64,000 nt of DNA from Streptococcus cuniculi. Its GTDB lineage: Bacteria > Bacillota > Bacilli > Lactobacillales > Streptococcaceae. The stretch spans positions 1 through 64,000 of the forward strand of contig NZ_MSJM01000002.1 of assembly GCF_001921845.1 (NCBI RefSeq), given 5' to 3'. Shown in pieces: positions 11,087 to 19,782 of this stretch (positions are counted from its first letter, which is position 1; each line of letters opens with the position of its first letter). Under the pieces are notes generated by a model. It saw only the letters and a program-made list of their open reading frames with translations, did not search any database and was not told the DNA's origin. Position numbers and translations under genes: made by a program.

Positions 11087-13095
11087 TTGTTCCAACCGAA
11101 AGAAAAATTATTACTTTTTTATTTGATAAAGCACAAAGAAAGGTTTGTGACGAGCCGTGATATTGCTGCCTACTTGGAGTGTTCAGATAGGACTGTACGG
11201 ACCTACTACAAGACGATTGCAGCTGTTTTAGCTGATTATCCAGGAGTTGATTTGGTGGCAAAGCAGGGGCAGGGCTACTGTTTGACGGTGAGTGATTATC
11301 ATCAATTTCAAACGTTTTTGGAAGAGGCTCAATTGGAAAAGAGCCAATTTGACCATGAACCAAAACTAGCCATCGATGAGCGACAGTCCTACATTCTCAA
11401 CAAATTATTATTTGAACAAAACGATGTCTATTTTGATGATTTGGTGGAGGAATTTTTTGTCAGTAGGTCAACCCTATCAAACGATTTCAAAAAGATTCGC
11501 CAGCAATTACAGCCCTATGAGTTGAAGGTTGAAAGTAAGGCCAATAAGGGAGTCTACATTTCTGGAACAGAGCGTAACAAGAGACGTTTCATTATGGACT
11601 ACTTTTTTGGAAATATCTTTGCTAATACCTTATACCAATATGTGGACAGTCAGCTCTTCCATGAAAAAGTCAGCTTTGAAGAATTGATGATGATTGTCCT
11701 TGAGGAATGTCGAAGAGGGGAGCTAACTCTCTCAGATTTTGTCTTGCAAAATCTAGTCATTCATATTGCGCTCGCGCTGCGTCGTATTGCTGAAGGCTTC
11801 AAAATCAACAAAGTGGAGCAAGTAGAGGCCTTAAGAGGTTCTCAGAGTCGAAAGATTGCAGAACAAATTCTCAAGCGAGTGTCCGCCTCAACTGGTATGG
11901 ACATTCCTCCTGAAGAAATTGACTATATCACACTTCACTTGGTTGCCAAAAGGAACGGCTTGGAAGATGAAGAAAAGTATCCATTGATTTTGAACAACAA
12001 GTGAGGGCAGAACTGTTAGAGGCAATTGCCCAGTGCGGTGGTGACCTAGCCCCAGCCTTCCAACAAGACTTTCAATTAATCGAGAGCCTACTTGTTCACC
12101 TCAAGACCTTGTTGATTCGTCTAGAAAATGAGATTGTCTTGGAAAATCCCTTGTTAACTGATATTAAAACAGACTATGGAGCTAGCCTTGAAATGTCGCG
12201 TCAGATGATGCTTTCCATGCCTAGCTTTTGCTCCTATACTTTATCAGATGACGAATTGGCCTATATCGCTCTCCATTTTCTAGCGTCTTCTGAGCGTTTA
12301 AAAGAAAATCGCAAACCTAAATACAACATTTTGGTCATTTGTGCAACAGGTTATGGCAGTGCACAGCTGCTGAGAAATCGTATTGAAAAGGAGCTTGGTG
12401 ATGCCGTATCCATTGTAGACGTCATCGGCTACTATGACATCAATGATAAGATTTTGGAGAATATTGATTTTATCATCTCTTCTATTGATCTCTCAAAGAA
12501 TATCTTTACGATTCCAGTCTATACGGTGTCTGTCTTTTTCAAGGATGAAGAAGTTCGGATGATTCAGCAGGCCATTAAAGAACTAGGCGGTGAAAGAGCA
12601 GGTCATCCTCTGACTCAAACCATTTCGTCCCAGCAGTACGAAGCCTTGTTTGACGAATATCTCTCACCAAACTATTTCTTTGTGTACGAGAAGATTGACA
12701 AAGAGAGTTTGTTGCAAGAACTAGTCGAGGCTCTTTCGTACCAAGAAGATGAGCATTATGCTCTTACTTTTAAAAAGTTGATTGAGCAACGTGAGAGTAT
12801 GAGTACAGTCGTGTTTAGTGAACACATTGCAGTCCCGCATCCTATTCAACCGATTGGGCACCATCATCGAATGGCTGTTGCTATCGTCAAAGAGGGGATG
12901 TATTGGAGTACAGACTATCCAGCCATTCAATTGGTTTTCCTGCCCTCTTTATCTGTCTATGGTAATGAAGGACTGGAACATCTTACTAAATTAATTGTCA
13001 ACTTGGTGGATAAACCTAACATACAACGTGAATTAGTCAAATGTGCATCATTTGATGACTTCAAGAAAATCTTTTTATCGATAGGAGAAAAATAG
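11087..13095 (+). pseudogene. celR: BglG/LicR-type PRD activator CelR, split by a frameshift
   Basis: Two overlapping frames together make one full-length PTS-regulated activator of about 668 residues. The first (11087-12004, TTG start after gggagg) has the DNA-binding domains and PRD1. The second continues with PRD2, an EIIB-like domain (ICATGYGSAQLL) and an EIIA-like domain (HIAVPHPIQPIGHHH). The frames overlap at 12001-12004. Read upstream, the second frame gives SIDFEQQVRAEL, a natural PRD linker, so one base was probably lost around 11977-11990. If real, the cel operon would lack its activator. GTG at 12001 might allow separate translation of the second half. A sequencing error cannot be excluded. 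Confidence 0.82.
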
Positions 13096-13098
13096 TTT

Positions 13099-13416
13099 AT
13101 GGATACAGAAGCATTGCAGGTTGCTGCCTTTGAAATTATTTTAAATAGCGGCAATGCGAGAACGATTGTTCATGAGAGTTTTGCAGATATGCGAAACGGT
13201 GACTATGAACAGGCGGCTGAAAAACTAGCTCAAGCCAATGACGAATTATTATTGGCTCACCAAGCGCAAACCAAGCTATTACATGAGTATGCAAATGGTA
13301 CCGAGATTAAAATTGAGATTATCATGGTACACGCGCAGGATCATTTGATGACCTCTATGACATTACGAGAAGTAGCCCTTGAAATGTTAGAACTCTATAA
13401 AAAAGTAGGAGACTAA
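13099..13416 (+). CDS. celC: PTS lactose/cellobiose-family EIIA
   Basis: A 105-residue all-helical EIIA with the phospho-histidine H78 in VHAQDHLMTSM. It accepts phosphate from HPr and passes it to EIIB. It begins 3 bp after the celR reading frame, so translation was coupled to that gene and could be affected by the frameshift. It is a clear paralogue of lacF at 19467. Confidence 0.93.
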   Translation: MDTEALQVAAFEIILNSGNARTIVHESFADMRNGDYEQAAEKLAQANDELLLAHQAQTKLLHEYANGTEIKIEIIMVHAQDHLMTSMTLREVALEMLELYKKVGD

Positions 13417-13437
13417 TTCAAGGTTAGAAAGGTTCAT

Positions 13438-13944
13438 ATGACTGAAAAAGAAAAACAAGAATTGGAACAACGCAGAAGAGAACATGCAATCACGAGTTTG
13501 TATTATAACCGCTACCTACTCGTCCGCTATGCAACTGCCTTGTCCTTGTTTCTTTATCTCTATTGGACACTGATGTTGTATCTGGGCAAGTCGCCCTTTT
13601 ACATAATGGTGCTTCCTTTAGCCTTGCTTCTCTTTAGTGGACTTTCTATGTGGGAAATGGCGAAAATGTACACCCGTGAACAACCGTCACCAAAAGTGAC
13701 AATCTCATTTTATAAGGTCGTGCTCGGGACGAATTTTTTAGTGATTGCCCTGTGTCTTGCGCAACAATCTAGTTTGCTTTTCCCGCTATTTCGAACCTCA
13801 GTAACCAGTTTGGCAATCATTATTGGTGGTCATCTGTTAGCTAGCCTGGGCGTTATCGGGATTTTATTCCGCCTCAAGCGTATTGAAGCAAAACAGGACA
13901 AGCAGTTCCTGCGGATTAAGACCTACTTATCGTCCATTACTTAA
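13438..13944 (+). CDS. Four-helix membrane protein of the cel operon (CelX-like)
   Basis: A 168-residue protein with a charged N-terminal cytoplasmic stretch (KEKQELEQRRREH) and about four hydrophobic helices between residues 25 and 150, ending in a basic tail. No enzymatic motif is visible. A hypothetical protein of this kind stands between EIIA and EIIC in streptococcal cel operons. Its function is unknown, though a membrane role linked to the transporter is plausible. Confidence 0.75.
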   Translation: MTEKEKQELEQRRREHAITSLYYNRYLLVRYATALSLFLYLYWTLMLYLGKSPFYIMVLPLALLLFSGLSMWEMAKMYTREQPSPKVTISFYKVVLGTNFLVIALCLAQQSSLLFPLFRTSVTSLAIIIGGHLLASLGVIGILFRLKRIEAKQDKQFLRIKTYLSSIT

Positions 13945-13988
13945 CTTACCAACATTTTAAAAAACTATAAAAAGGAGGAGATGCTAAA

Positions 13989-15323
13989 ATGTTTGGATTT
14001 TTAGAAAAATATATCATGGGTCCCATGGCGAAGGTATCAACTTTCCGCCCAGTCCGGGCCATTGTAGCAGCCGGAACGGCTTCTATCCCGCTGACAATTG
14101 TAGGGTCAGCCTTCTTGGTACTTGGCGTATTGCCACAAGCCTTTCCAATCCTAGCAGGGATTTGGGCAGCGTCGTTTGATAAATTTGTAGCCTTGACAAT
14201 CTTTGCCTATAAGTGTTCAATGGGGATTCTATCTCTCTACTTTGCTCTGATTATTGGTTATGAATATACGAAGATTTATGCCGAAGAAGAAGAATTGAAC
14301 CTAAATCCGCTAAATGGTGGTCTTTTATCCGTCTTTGCTTTCTTCATGACTATTCCAGAAATCATCTGGAAAGACGGAATGATGGCAACTGTTACGGGTG
14401 ATACAACAATCGGTGGCTGGACTGTCGGTGGCGATAGCTTGGCTCGACTTTCTACTTCAGGGCTTTTTACAGCGATTTTGATGTCTATTCTTGCAGTTCA
14501 ACTCTATCGTCTCTGCGTGAAAAATAACTGGGTCGTGAAAATGCCAGAAGCAGTTCCAGAAGGAGTATCTCGTTCATTTACAGCGCTTATTCCAGCCTTT
14601 ATTGTAGCTGTTGCTGTTCTATTGATTCAACTTGTCTTTATCTCACTAGGGACAGACATCTATAAAGTGGTTGCCATTCCATTTGGTTTTGTAACTCAGA
14701 TTACCAATACGCTACCTGGACTCTTACTCATTTACTTCCTCGTCCATGCCTTGTGGTTGGTAGGTATCCATGGTGCCAACATCGTTATGGGACTTGTAAA
14801 CCCTATCTTATTGGCTAACATGGCTTCAAACGTTGATGGAAAATTCTTTATCGCTGCCGGTGAGTTTACTAATGCCTACGTTACTGTCGGAGGTTCTGGA
14901 GCAACTCTTGTTCTTGCCTTGCTTATGGCGTTTACAGCACGTTCAGAACAGTTGAAACTATTAGGCCGTGCTTCATTAGGTCCTGCAATTTTCAATATCA
15001 ACGAGCCAATTATCTTCGGTCTTCCGATTGTATATAACCCGAATTTGGCACTTCCGTTCCTACTTGCACCATTGGCATCTACAACCATTGCCTACCTAGG
15101 AATTCAAGTTGGATTTGCAGGTAAAGCTATTGTACAAACACCATGGCCAACTCCAGCAGGATTTGGTGCCTTTATCGGAGCTGGTGGAGATATTAAAGCA
15201 GGAATCCTTGCGATTGTCTGTGTCTTGGCAGCAGGTGCCATCTGGTTCCCATTCTTCAAAGCTTATGATAATAAACTGTTGAAAGAAGAACAAGAACTTG
15301 CAGACTCAAAAGCAGTTTCATAA
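13989..15323 (+). CDS. celD: PTS lactose/cellobiose-family EIIC permease
   Basis: A 444-residue EIIC with about ten membrane helices. Family signatures include the substrate-pocket stretches HALWLVGIHGANI and FNINEPIIFGLPIVYNP. It carries the sugar (probably cellobiose) across the membrane for phosphorylation by celB. A strong ribosome site (aaaggagg) precedes the ATG, and a hairpin terminator ends the operon at 15372. It is intact despite the broken regulator upstream. Confidence 0.93.
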   Translation: MFGFLEKYIMGPMAKVSTFRPVRAIVAAGTASIPLTIVGSAFLVLGVLPQAFPILAGIWAASFDKFVALTIFAYKCSMGILSLYFALIIGYEYTKIYAEEEELNLNPLNGGLLSVFAFFMTIPEIIWKDGMMATVTGDTTIGGWTVGGDSLARLSTSGLFTAILMSILAVQLYRLCVKNNWVVKMPEAVPEGVSRSFTALIPAFIVAVAVLLIQLVFISLGTDIYKVVAIPFGFVTQITNTLPGLLLIYFLVHALWLVGIHGANIVMGLVNPILLANMASNVDGKFFIAAGEFTNAYVTVGGSGATLVLALLMAFTARSEQLKLLGRASLGPAIFNINEPIIFGLPIVYNPNLALPFLLAPLASTTIAYLGIQVGFAGKAIVQTPWPTPAGFGAFIGAGGDIKAGILAIVCVLAAGAIWFPFFKAYDNKLLKEEQELADSKAVS

Positions 15324-15347
15324 TCTCATTTCTAACGCAAGCAAATA

Positions 15348-15372
15348 GGCTGGACTTTGTGCCAGCTTTTTT
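15348..15372 (+). terminator. Terminator after celD
   Basis: Stem gctgg / ccagc with a short loop, followed by six T residues. Confidence 0.7.
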
Positions 15373-15435
15373 GTATCTTGCAAGGATAGTCTAGAAGTCG
15401 TACATCCTTTTGATTTCTCCCCAATCAAACACTCT

Positions 15436-15476
15436 ATGTTGTTTTTTTCAACATTTTCATCAAAATTTGGTATAAT
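15436..15476 (+). promoter_or_regulatory. lacR promoter with candidate LacR autoregulatory operator
   Basis: A perfect inverted repeat atgttg-T7-caacat (15436-15454) lies just upstream of an extended -10, tgg-tataat (15468-15476). The half-site atgttg recurs at the lacA promoter (16341-16346), so LacR could bind both. Confidence 0.5.
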
Positions 15477-15506
15477 ACAGTTAGAAAAATGAAAAAGGGG
15501 TAAGAG

Positions 15507-16268
15507 ATGAACAAGCAGGAACGGTTGGAAGAAATTACACGATTGGTTCATAAAAGAGGAACCATCCGCATTTCAGAGATTGTCGATTTGCTAAATGTGA
15601 CGGACATGACTGTCCGAAGAGACTTCAGCGAGCTGGAACACAAGGGAGTGTTAACCAAGATTCATGGTGGCGCGAGAAGCAACAAAGCCTTTCAGTTGAG
15701 GGAATTTTCTCATTCAGAAAAGCATGTTCAAAATATTGAAACCAAGCGAGCTATTGCTGCAACAGCAGCCGGTCTGATCGAAGATGGTGATACGATTTTC
15801 TTGGGGCCAGGTACAACTGTTGCCTGTCTTGCAGAGGCTATTAGCAATTCGAAACTCACAGTGATTACCAATTGTCTCCCTATTTTTACCATCTTATCTC
15901 AGAAGAAATCAGAAGATTTTCAGGTCTTTCTTCTTGGCGGTGAATGGCGCCAAGTGACCGAATCCTTTGTGGGAGAGATGACCAATACAGTCCTAGAAAA
16001 GATGCACTTTAGTAAGATGTTTTTTAGCGGCAATGCGGTCAAAGGTAATGACATCATGACCTCTACTCTGACAGAAGCCTACACTCAGCAGCTCGCCTTG
16101 AAGCATTCCTTAGAGAAATATCTGCTGATTGATGCTAGTAAAATCGGTAAAGAAGATTTTACCACGTTTTGCCAATTAAAAGATGTCACCGCAGTGATTA
16201 GTGATCACTTGACAGACGAAGAGCAGTACCGCTATTTGACAGCCTATACAGAAGTGATTAGTGAATAA
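15507..16268 (+). CDS. lacR: Lactose phosphotransferase system repressor LacR, DeoR family
   Basis: A 253-residue DeoR/GlpR regulator. A winged helix-turn-helix (about 1-60, with [14 protein letters not shown]) precedes a sugar-phosphate sensor domain (about 75-230, [15 protein letters not shown]). Streptococcal LacR is released by tagatose 6-phosphate. It precedes lacA in the same orientation but is separated by a terminator and a strong lac promoter. The start follows aaaaggggtaag. Confidence 0.92.
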   Translation: MNKQERLEEITRLVHKRGTIRISEIVDLLNVTDMTVRRDFSELEHKGVLTKIHGGARSNKAFQLREFSHSEKHVQNIETKRAIAATAAGLIEDGDTIFLGPGTTVACLAEAISNSKLTVITNCLPIFTILSQKKSEDFQVFLLGGEWRQVTESFVGEMTNTVLEKMHFSKMFFSGNAVKGNDIMTSTLTEAYTQQLALKHSLEKYLLIDASKIGKEDFTTFCQLKDVTAVISDHLTDEEQYRYLTAYTEVISE

Positions 16269-16274
16269 TGTTTG

Positions 16275-16309
16275 AAAAACAGCGATTTAAAAAAATCTGC
16301 TGTTTTTTT
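16275..16309 (+). terminator. Terminator after lacR
   Basis: Stem aacagcgatt / aatctgctgtt, followed by seven T residues. Confidence 0.75.
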
Positions 16310-16343
16310 GTCGCATTTCTCAACAAAAATCGAACAAAATATG

Positions 16344-16372
16344 TTGACTTGGTGTTGGGTTTTGTGTATAAT
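16344..16372 (+). promoter_or_regulatory. lacA: Main lac operon promoter
   Basis: -35 ttgact (16344-16349), a 17-bp spacer and -10 tataat (16367-16372). It is near consensus and placed about 85 bp before lacA. The half-site atgttg overlaps the -35, where a LacR molecule could block polymerase. Confidence 0.8.
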
Positions 16373-16380
16373 ACAAACAT

Positions 16381-16414
16381 AAAAGCGAACTGCTTTTAAC
16401 TGTTTTGCAAAACA
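16381..16414. promoter_or_regulatory. Two palindromes in the lac leader, candidate operators
   Basis: aaaagc-gaact-gctttt (16381-16397) and the perfect 14-bp palindrome tgttttgcaaaaca (16401-16414) lie side by side just downstream of the promoter. They could be LacR or CcpA binding sites or leader hairpins. Which protein binds is not decided by sequence. Confidence 0.45.
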
Positions 16415-16456
16415 TTTTTTTCCGGAAAACGAAACAAGACACACAAGGAGAAAACA

Positions 16457-16879
16457 ATGACAATTATTATCGGTGCTGATCCAGCAGGAGAAAAACTCAA
16501 AAACGTTCTTCATCATTTTCTTGTTGAACTAGGCTACTCAGTGCTTGATGTGAGCAGTGGCAAGGACTTTGTCGATACCACTTTAGCGATTGCACAAGAA
16601 GTGAATAGACAAGAGGGCAATCTCGGCATTGCAATCGATGCTTATGGTGTTGGTTCGTTTATGACAGCAACAAAAATCAAAGGCATGATTGCAGCAGAAG
16701 TCTCAGATGAGCGCTCTGCCTACATGACACGTGGTCACAATAATTCTCGTATCATTACCCTCGGTAGCGAGATTGTTGGGGAAGGTTTGGCAAAAAATAT
16801 CGTGAAAGGATTTGTAGAAGGTGTCTATGACGGTGGTCGCCACCAAATCCGTGTCGATATGCTGAATAAAATGTGTTAG
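16457..16879 (+). CDS. lacA: Galactose-6-phosphate isomerase subunit LacA
   Basis: A 140-residue RpiB/LacAB-family protein, close to the usual 141-142. With LacB it converts galactose 6-phosphate to tagatose 6-phosphate. The fold signature [13 protein letters not shown] at the start and [10 protein letters not shown] in the middle fit LacA, which lacks the catalytic cysteine motif found in LacB. It is the first gene of the lac operon, preceded by acaaggag. Confidence 0.93.
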   Translation: MTIIIGADPAGEKLKNVLHHFLVELGYSVLDVSSGKDFVDTTLAIAQEVNRQEGNLGIAIDAYGVGSFMTATKIKGMIAAEVSDERSAYMTRGHNNSRIITLGSEIVGEGLAKNIVKGFVEGVYDGGRHQIRVDMLNKMC

Positions 16880-16894
16880 AAAGAGGAGAAAAAG

Positions 16895-17410
16895 ATGAAA
16901 ATTGCAGTTGGATGCGATCATATTGTAACCTACGAAAAAATCGCAGTGGTCAATTATTTAAAAAATCAAGGCTATGAAGTCCTAGATTGTGGGACTTACG
17001 ATAGTGTCAGAACCCACTACCCTATCTTCGGGAAAAAAGTCGGAGAAGCAGTTGTCAGCGGTGAAGCTGACTTGGGTATCTGTATCTGTGGGACAGGTGT
17101 TGGAATCAATAACGCTGTAAACAAGGTACCAGGTGTTCGTTCAGCACTCGTCAGAGATATGACATCAGCGCTCTACGCCAAAACAGAGTTAAATGCCAAT
17201 GTCATTGGTTTTGGTGCCAAAGTGACAGGTGAATTGTTGATGTGCGACATCATTGATGCCTTTATCCAAGCAGAGTATCAACCAACGGCTGAAAATCAAG
17301 CCTTAATTGAGAAATTAGCTAAAATTGAAACGATCAATCAAGAGCAAACAGATAGCGCCTTCTTTGACGAATTCATTGAAAAATGGAACCGTGGTGAGTA
17401 CCACGATTAG
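16895..17410 (+). CDS. lacB: Galactose-6-phosphate isomerase subunit LacB
   Basis: A 171-residue catalytic partner of LacA. The RpiB-like motifs are clear: [12 protein letters not shown] at the N-terminus and [17 protein letters not shown] with the active-site cysteine near residue 66. It lies 15 bp after lacA with its own ribosome site (agaggag). The next gene is lacD, not lacC as in the classical order. Confidence 0.94.
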   Translation: MKIAVGCDHIVTYEKIAVVNYLKNQGYEVLDCGTYDSVRTHYPIFGKKVGEAVVSGEADLGICICGTGVGINNAVNKVPGVRSALVRDMTSALYAKTELNANVIGFGAKVTGELLMCDIIDAFIQAEYQPTAENQALIEKLAKIETINQEQTDSAFFDEFIEKWNRGEYHD

Positions 17411-17438
17411 GCCTAGAAGTAGATAGGTGGAATATACG

Positions 17439-18428
17439 ATGACAGTAGAAAATCAAAAACATACACTAATGGAAAAGGTCAGTAACCAAGAGGGAATTAT
17501 CTCTGCTCTTGCCTTTGACCAGCGCGGTGCTCTGAAAAAAATGATGGCCAAGTATCAAGATACAGAGCCTACAGCTGAAGAGATTGAACTATTAAAAAGT
17601 ATTGTCTCTGAAGAATTAACCCCCTATTCTTCGTCTATCTTGCTCGATCCAGAATACGGTCTTCCGGCTTCTCATATTCGTGATAGCCAGTCAGGGCTAC
17701 TTTTGGCCTATGAAAAGACTGGATACGATGTGACTAGTACGAGTCGCTTACCAGACTGCCTAGTTGAATGGTCAGTAAAACGTCTCAAAAAAGAGGGAGC
17801 AGATGCAATCAAATTCCTCTTGTACTATGATGTGGACGGCGATCCTTACGTCAACTTGCAAAAACATGCCTATATTGAACGCTTGGGTTCAGAATGTGCC
17901 GCAGAAGGCTTGCCTTTCTTTTTAGAGATTTTGAGCTACGATGAGCAGATTCAAGACACGACCAGTCCAGAATTTGCCAAAGTAAAACCAAGAAAAGTCA
18001 TCGAAGCCATGAGAGTGTTCTCAGATAAGGCCTTCGGAGTCGATGTATTGAAAGTAGAAGTGCCAGTCAATATGGCCTATGTAGAGGGATTTGCGCAAGG
18101 AAATGACACGGTGTACACAAAAGAAGAAGCAGCGGCTTATTTCAAGCAACAAGATGCAGCAACTCCTCTACCTTATATCTATTTGAGTGCGGGTGTATCT
18201 GCCAGCCTTTTCCAAGAAACCTTGAAATTCGCGCATGAATCTGGCGCAGCTTTCAACGGTGTCTTGTGCGGGCGTGCTACTTGGGCAGATTCTGTCCAAA
18301 TCTATATGGAGCAGGGCGAAGAAGCGGCTAGAAATTGGTTGAGAACCCAAGGACGTCAGAACATTGAATCGCTGAATGAGGTGTTAGCTACAACGGCTTC
18401 TTCTTGGAAAAAACGTGTCGGTTTGTAA
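17439..18428 (+). CDS. lacD: Tagatose 1,6-bisphosphate aldolase LacD
   Basis: A 329-residue class I aldolase that splits tagatose 1,6-bisphosphate into glyceraldehyde 3-phosphate and dihydroxyacetone phosphate. [10 protein letters not shown] near the N-terminus and [11 protein letters not shown] with the Schiff-base lysine (about residue 205) are visible. I chose ATG 17439, 8 bp after aggtgg, over an in-frame GTG at 17427. The gene for its substrate-forming kinase, lacC, is missing: only 28 bp lie between lacB and this start. Confidence 0.93.
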   Translation: MTVENQKHTLMEKVSNQEGIISALAFDQRGALKKMMAKYQDTEPTAEEIELLKSIVSEELTPYSSSILLDPEYGLPASHIRDSQSGLLLAYEKTGYDVTSTSRLPDCLVEWSVKRLKKEGADAIKFLLYYDVDGDPYVNLQKHAYIERLGSECAAEGLPFFLEILSYDEQIQDTTSPEFAKVKPRKVIEAMRVFSDKAFGVDVLKVEVPVNMAYVEGFAQGNDTVYTKEEAAAYFKQQDAATPLPYIYLSAGVSASLFQETLKFAHESGAAFNGVLCGRATWADSVQIYMEQGEEAARNWLRTQGRQNIESLNEVLATTASSWKKRVGL

Positions 18429-18431
18429 AGG

Positions 18432-18460
18432 TTTACAAGAAAATTGTTTCGTGATATAAT
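18432..18460 (+). promoter_or_regulatory. lacT: Internal promoter for lacTFEG
   Basis: -35 tttaca (18432-18437), 17-bp spacer and -10 tataat (18455-18460), directly after lacD. It lets the second half of the lac locus be transcribed independently through the attenuator below. Confidence 0.75.
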
Positions 18461-18483
18461 TGTTTCAGTAGTTTGTATAGAGT

Positions 18484-18513
18484 GGATTGTAACTAAGAAA
18501 ATTAGGCAAGACC
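18484..18513 (+). promoter_or_regulatory. Ribonucleic antiterminator (RAT) for LacT
   Basis: The 30 bases from ggattgtaac to ggcaagacc match the pattern of BglG/SacY/LacT targets. The 3' end overlaps the left arm of the terminator at 18509-18560, so bound LacT would prevent the terminator from folding. Confidence 0.82.
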
Positions 18514-18560
18514 GCAGATGAATAAGGGAGAAGACTTCCTTAGCTCATTTGTGGTCTTTT
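18509..18560 (+). terminator. LacT-controlled attenuator
   Basis: Stem agaccgcagatga / tcatttgtggtct (with G-U pairs) and a T run. It lies between the internal promoter and lacT and overlaps the RAT sequence. Confidence 0.82.
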
Positions 18561-18593
18561 GTATTTAAAAAGATAAAGGAGATTATTCTTTAG

Positions 18594-19427
18594 ATGTATC
18601 GTATTGTACAGTCTTTAAATAACAATGCAGCTTTAGTTAAAAATGAACAGGGAGAGCAGTCAGTTGTGATGGGAATGGGGGTCGCCTTTCAAAAGAAAAA
18701 AGGGGATCTGGTCAATGCTCAAAAAATTGAAAAGGTCTTTTCTCTCAAAAGTTCGGAATCCAAAGACCATTTCTTCATGCTATTGAAAGATGTGCCGCTA
18801 GACTTTATTACGGTGACCTATCAGGTGATTGATCAGTTATCGCATCAATATGATTATCCGATACAAGACTATATCTATGTGACCTTAACAACTCATATTT
18901 ATTGTGCCTATAAGGCTGTTTTGGACCAAACCTATCAAGAAAGCAAGCTCCCCAGTATGCTACAAGAGTATCCGATTGAACATCAGATGGCGACAGATGC
19001 CTTGGTTATTTTTCGCCAAAAACTGCTACAGGACTTCCCAGAAGATGAAGTCGGACGAATTGCCCTACATTTTATCAATGCTAAGGGGGAAAAAGCAGAA
19101 GAGCAGGTCTTGAAAGTTGAGACGCTTCAGCTGGTCCTATCCTTGGTTGAAAAAGAATTAGCGGCAAATGGGATTTTGAGGACGAAGGAAAATAGCAAGT
19201 TCTACGATCGTTTGATGGTTCATTTGACCTACTTTATCCGCTATTCAGACAAGGAGCATAGCGGAACTTCATCTTTAGATCAGATGGCAGCAACCATGCA
19301 ACTTGCCTATCCTAAAGCCTATGAATTGGGATCACGTATCCATGATATGATCGCCACTGAATTAGGGATCAGTCCAAACGAAGGCGAAAAAATGTATATC
19401 GTCCTTCATGTTCAGCGTTTAGTATAA
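18594..19427 (+). CDS. lacT: Transcriptional antiterminator LacT, BglG family
   Basis: A 277-residue RNA-binding antiterminator. The N-terminal co-antiterminator domain (about 1-60, MYRIVQSLNNNAALV) binds the RAT in its own leader. Two PTS regulation domains follow (about 65-165 and 175-277) with conserved histidines in TLTTHIYCAYK, GRIALHFINAKG and MYIVLHVQ. It should allow expression of lacTFEG when lactose is present and glucose is low. The length is standard. Confidence 0.92.
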   Translation: MYRIVQSLNNNAALVKNEQGEQSVVMGMGVAFQKKKGDLVNAQKIEKVFSLKSSESKDHFFMLLKDVPLDFITVTYQVIDQLSHQYDYPIQDYIYVTLTTHIYCAYKAVLDQTYQESKLPSMLQEYPIEHQMATDALVIFRQKLLQDFPEDEVGRIALHFINAKGEKAEEQVLKVETLQLVLSLVEKELAANGILRTKENSKFYDRLMVHLTYFIRYSDKEHSGTSSLDQMAATMQLAYPKAYELGSRIHDMIATELGISPNEGEKMYIVLHVQRLV

Positions 19428-19466
19428 CAATCTCTCTCATCAAACATAGCAAAAGGAGAAAACAAA

Positions 19467-19781
19467 ATGAATAGAGAAGAAATTACATTGCTTGGTTTTG
19501 AAATCGTTGCATTCGCAGGGGATGCGCGTTCCAAACTATTGGAGGCTTTGACAGCTGCCCAACAAGGGGATTTTGACCGAGCAGAACAGTTGGTTGCAGC
19601 AGCCAATGAATGTATTGTGGAAGCCCATCATACTCAAACAGCTCTTTTACAAAAAGAAGCAGCAGGAGATGATTTGGCCTTTAGTGTGACCTTGATGCAT
19701 GGTCAGGATCATTTGATGACAACCTTGCTCCTCAAAGACATGATGTCACACATGATTGAATTGTATAAGAGAGGAAGCTAA
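19467..19781 (+). CDS. lacF: Lactose-specific PTS EIIA
   Basis: A 104-residue EIIA of the lactose family with phospho-histidine H78 in [11 protein letters not shown]. It forms a helical trimer in the cytoplasm and phosphorylates the EIIB domain of LacE. It starts after a clear aaaggag site and ends 1 bp before lacE, so the two are translated together. Confidence 0.94.
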   Translation: MNREEITLLGFEIVAFAGDARSKLLEALTAAQQGDFDRAEQLVAAANECIVEAHHTQTALLQKEAAGDDLAFSVTLMHGQDHLMTTLLLKDMMSHMIELYKRGS

Positions 19782-19782
19782 T

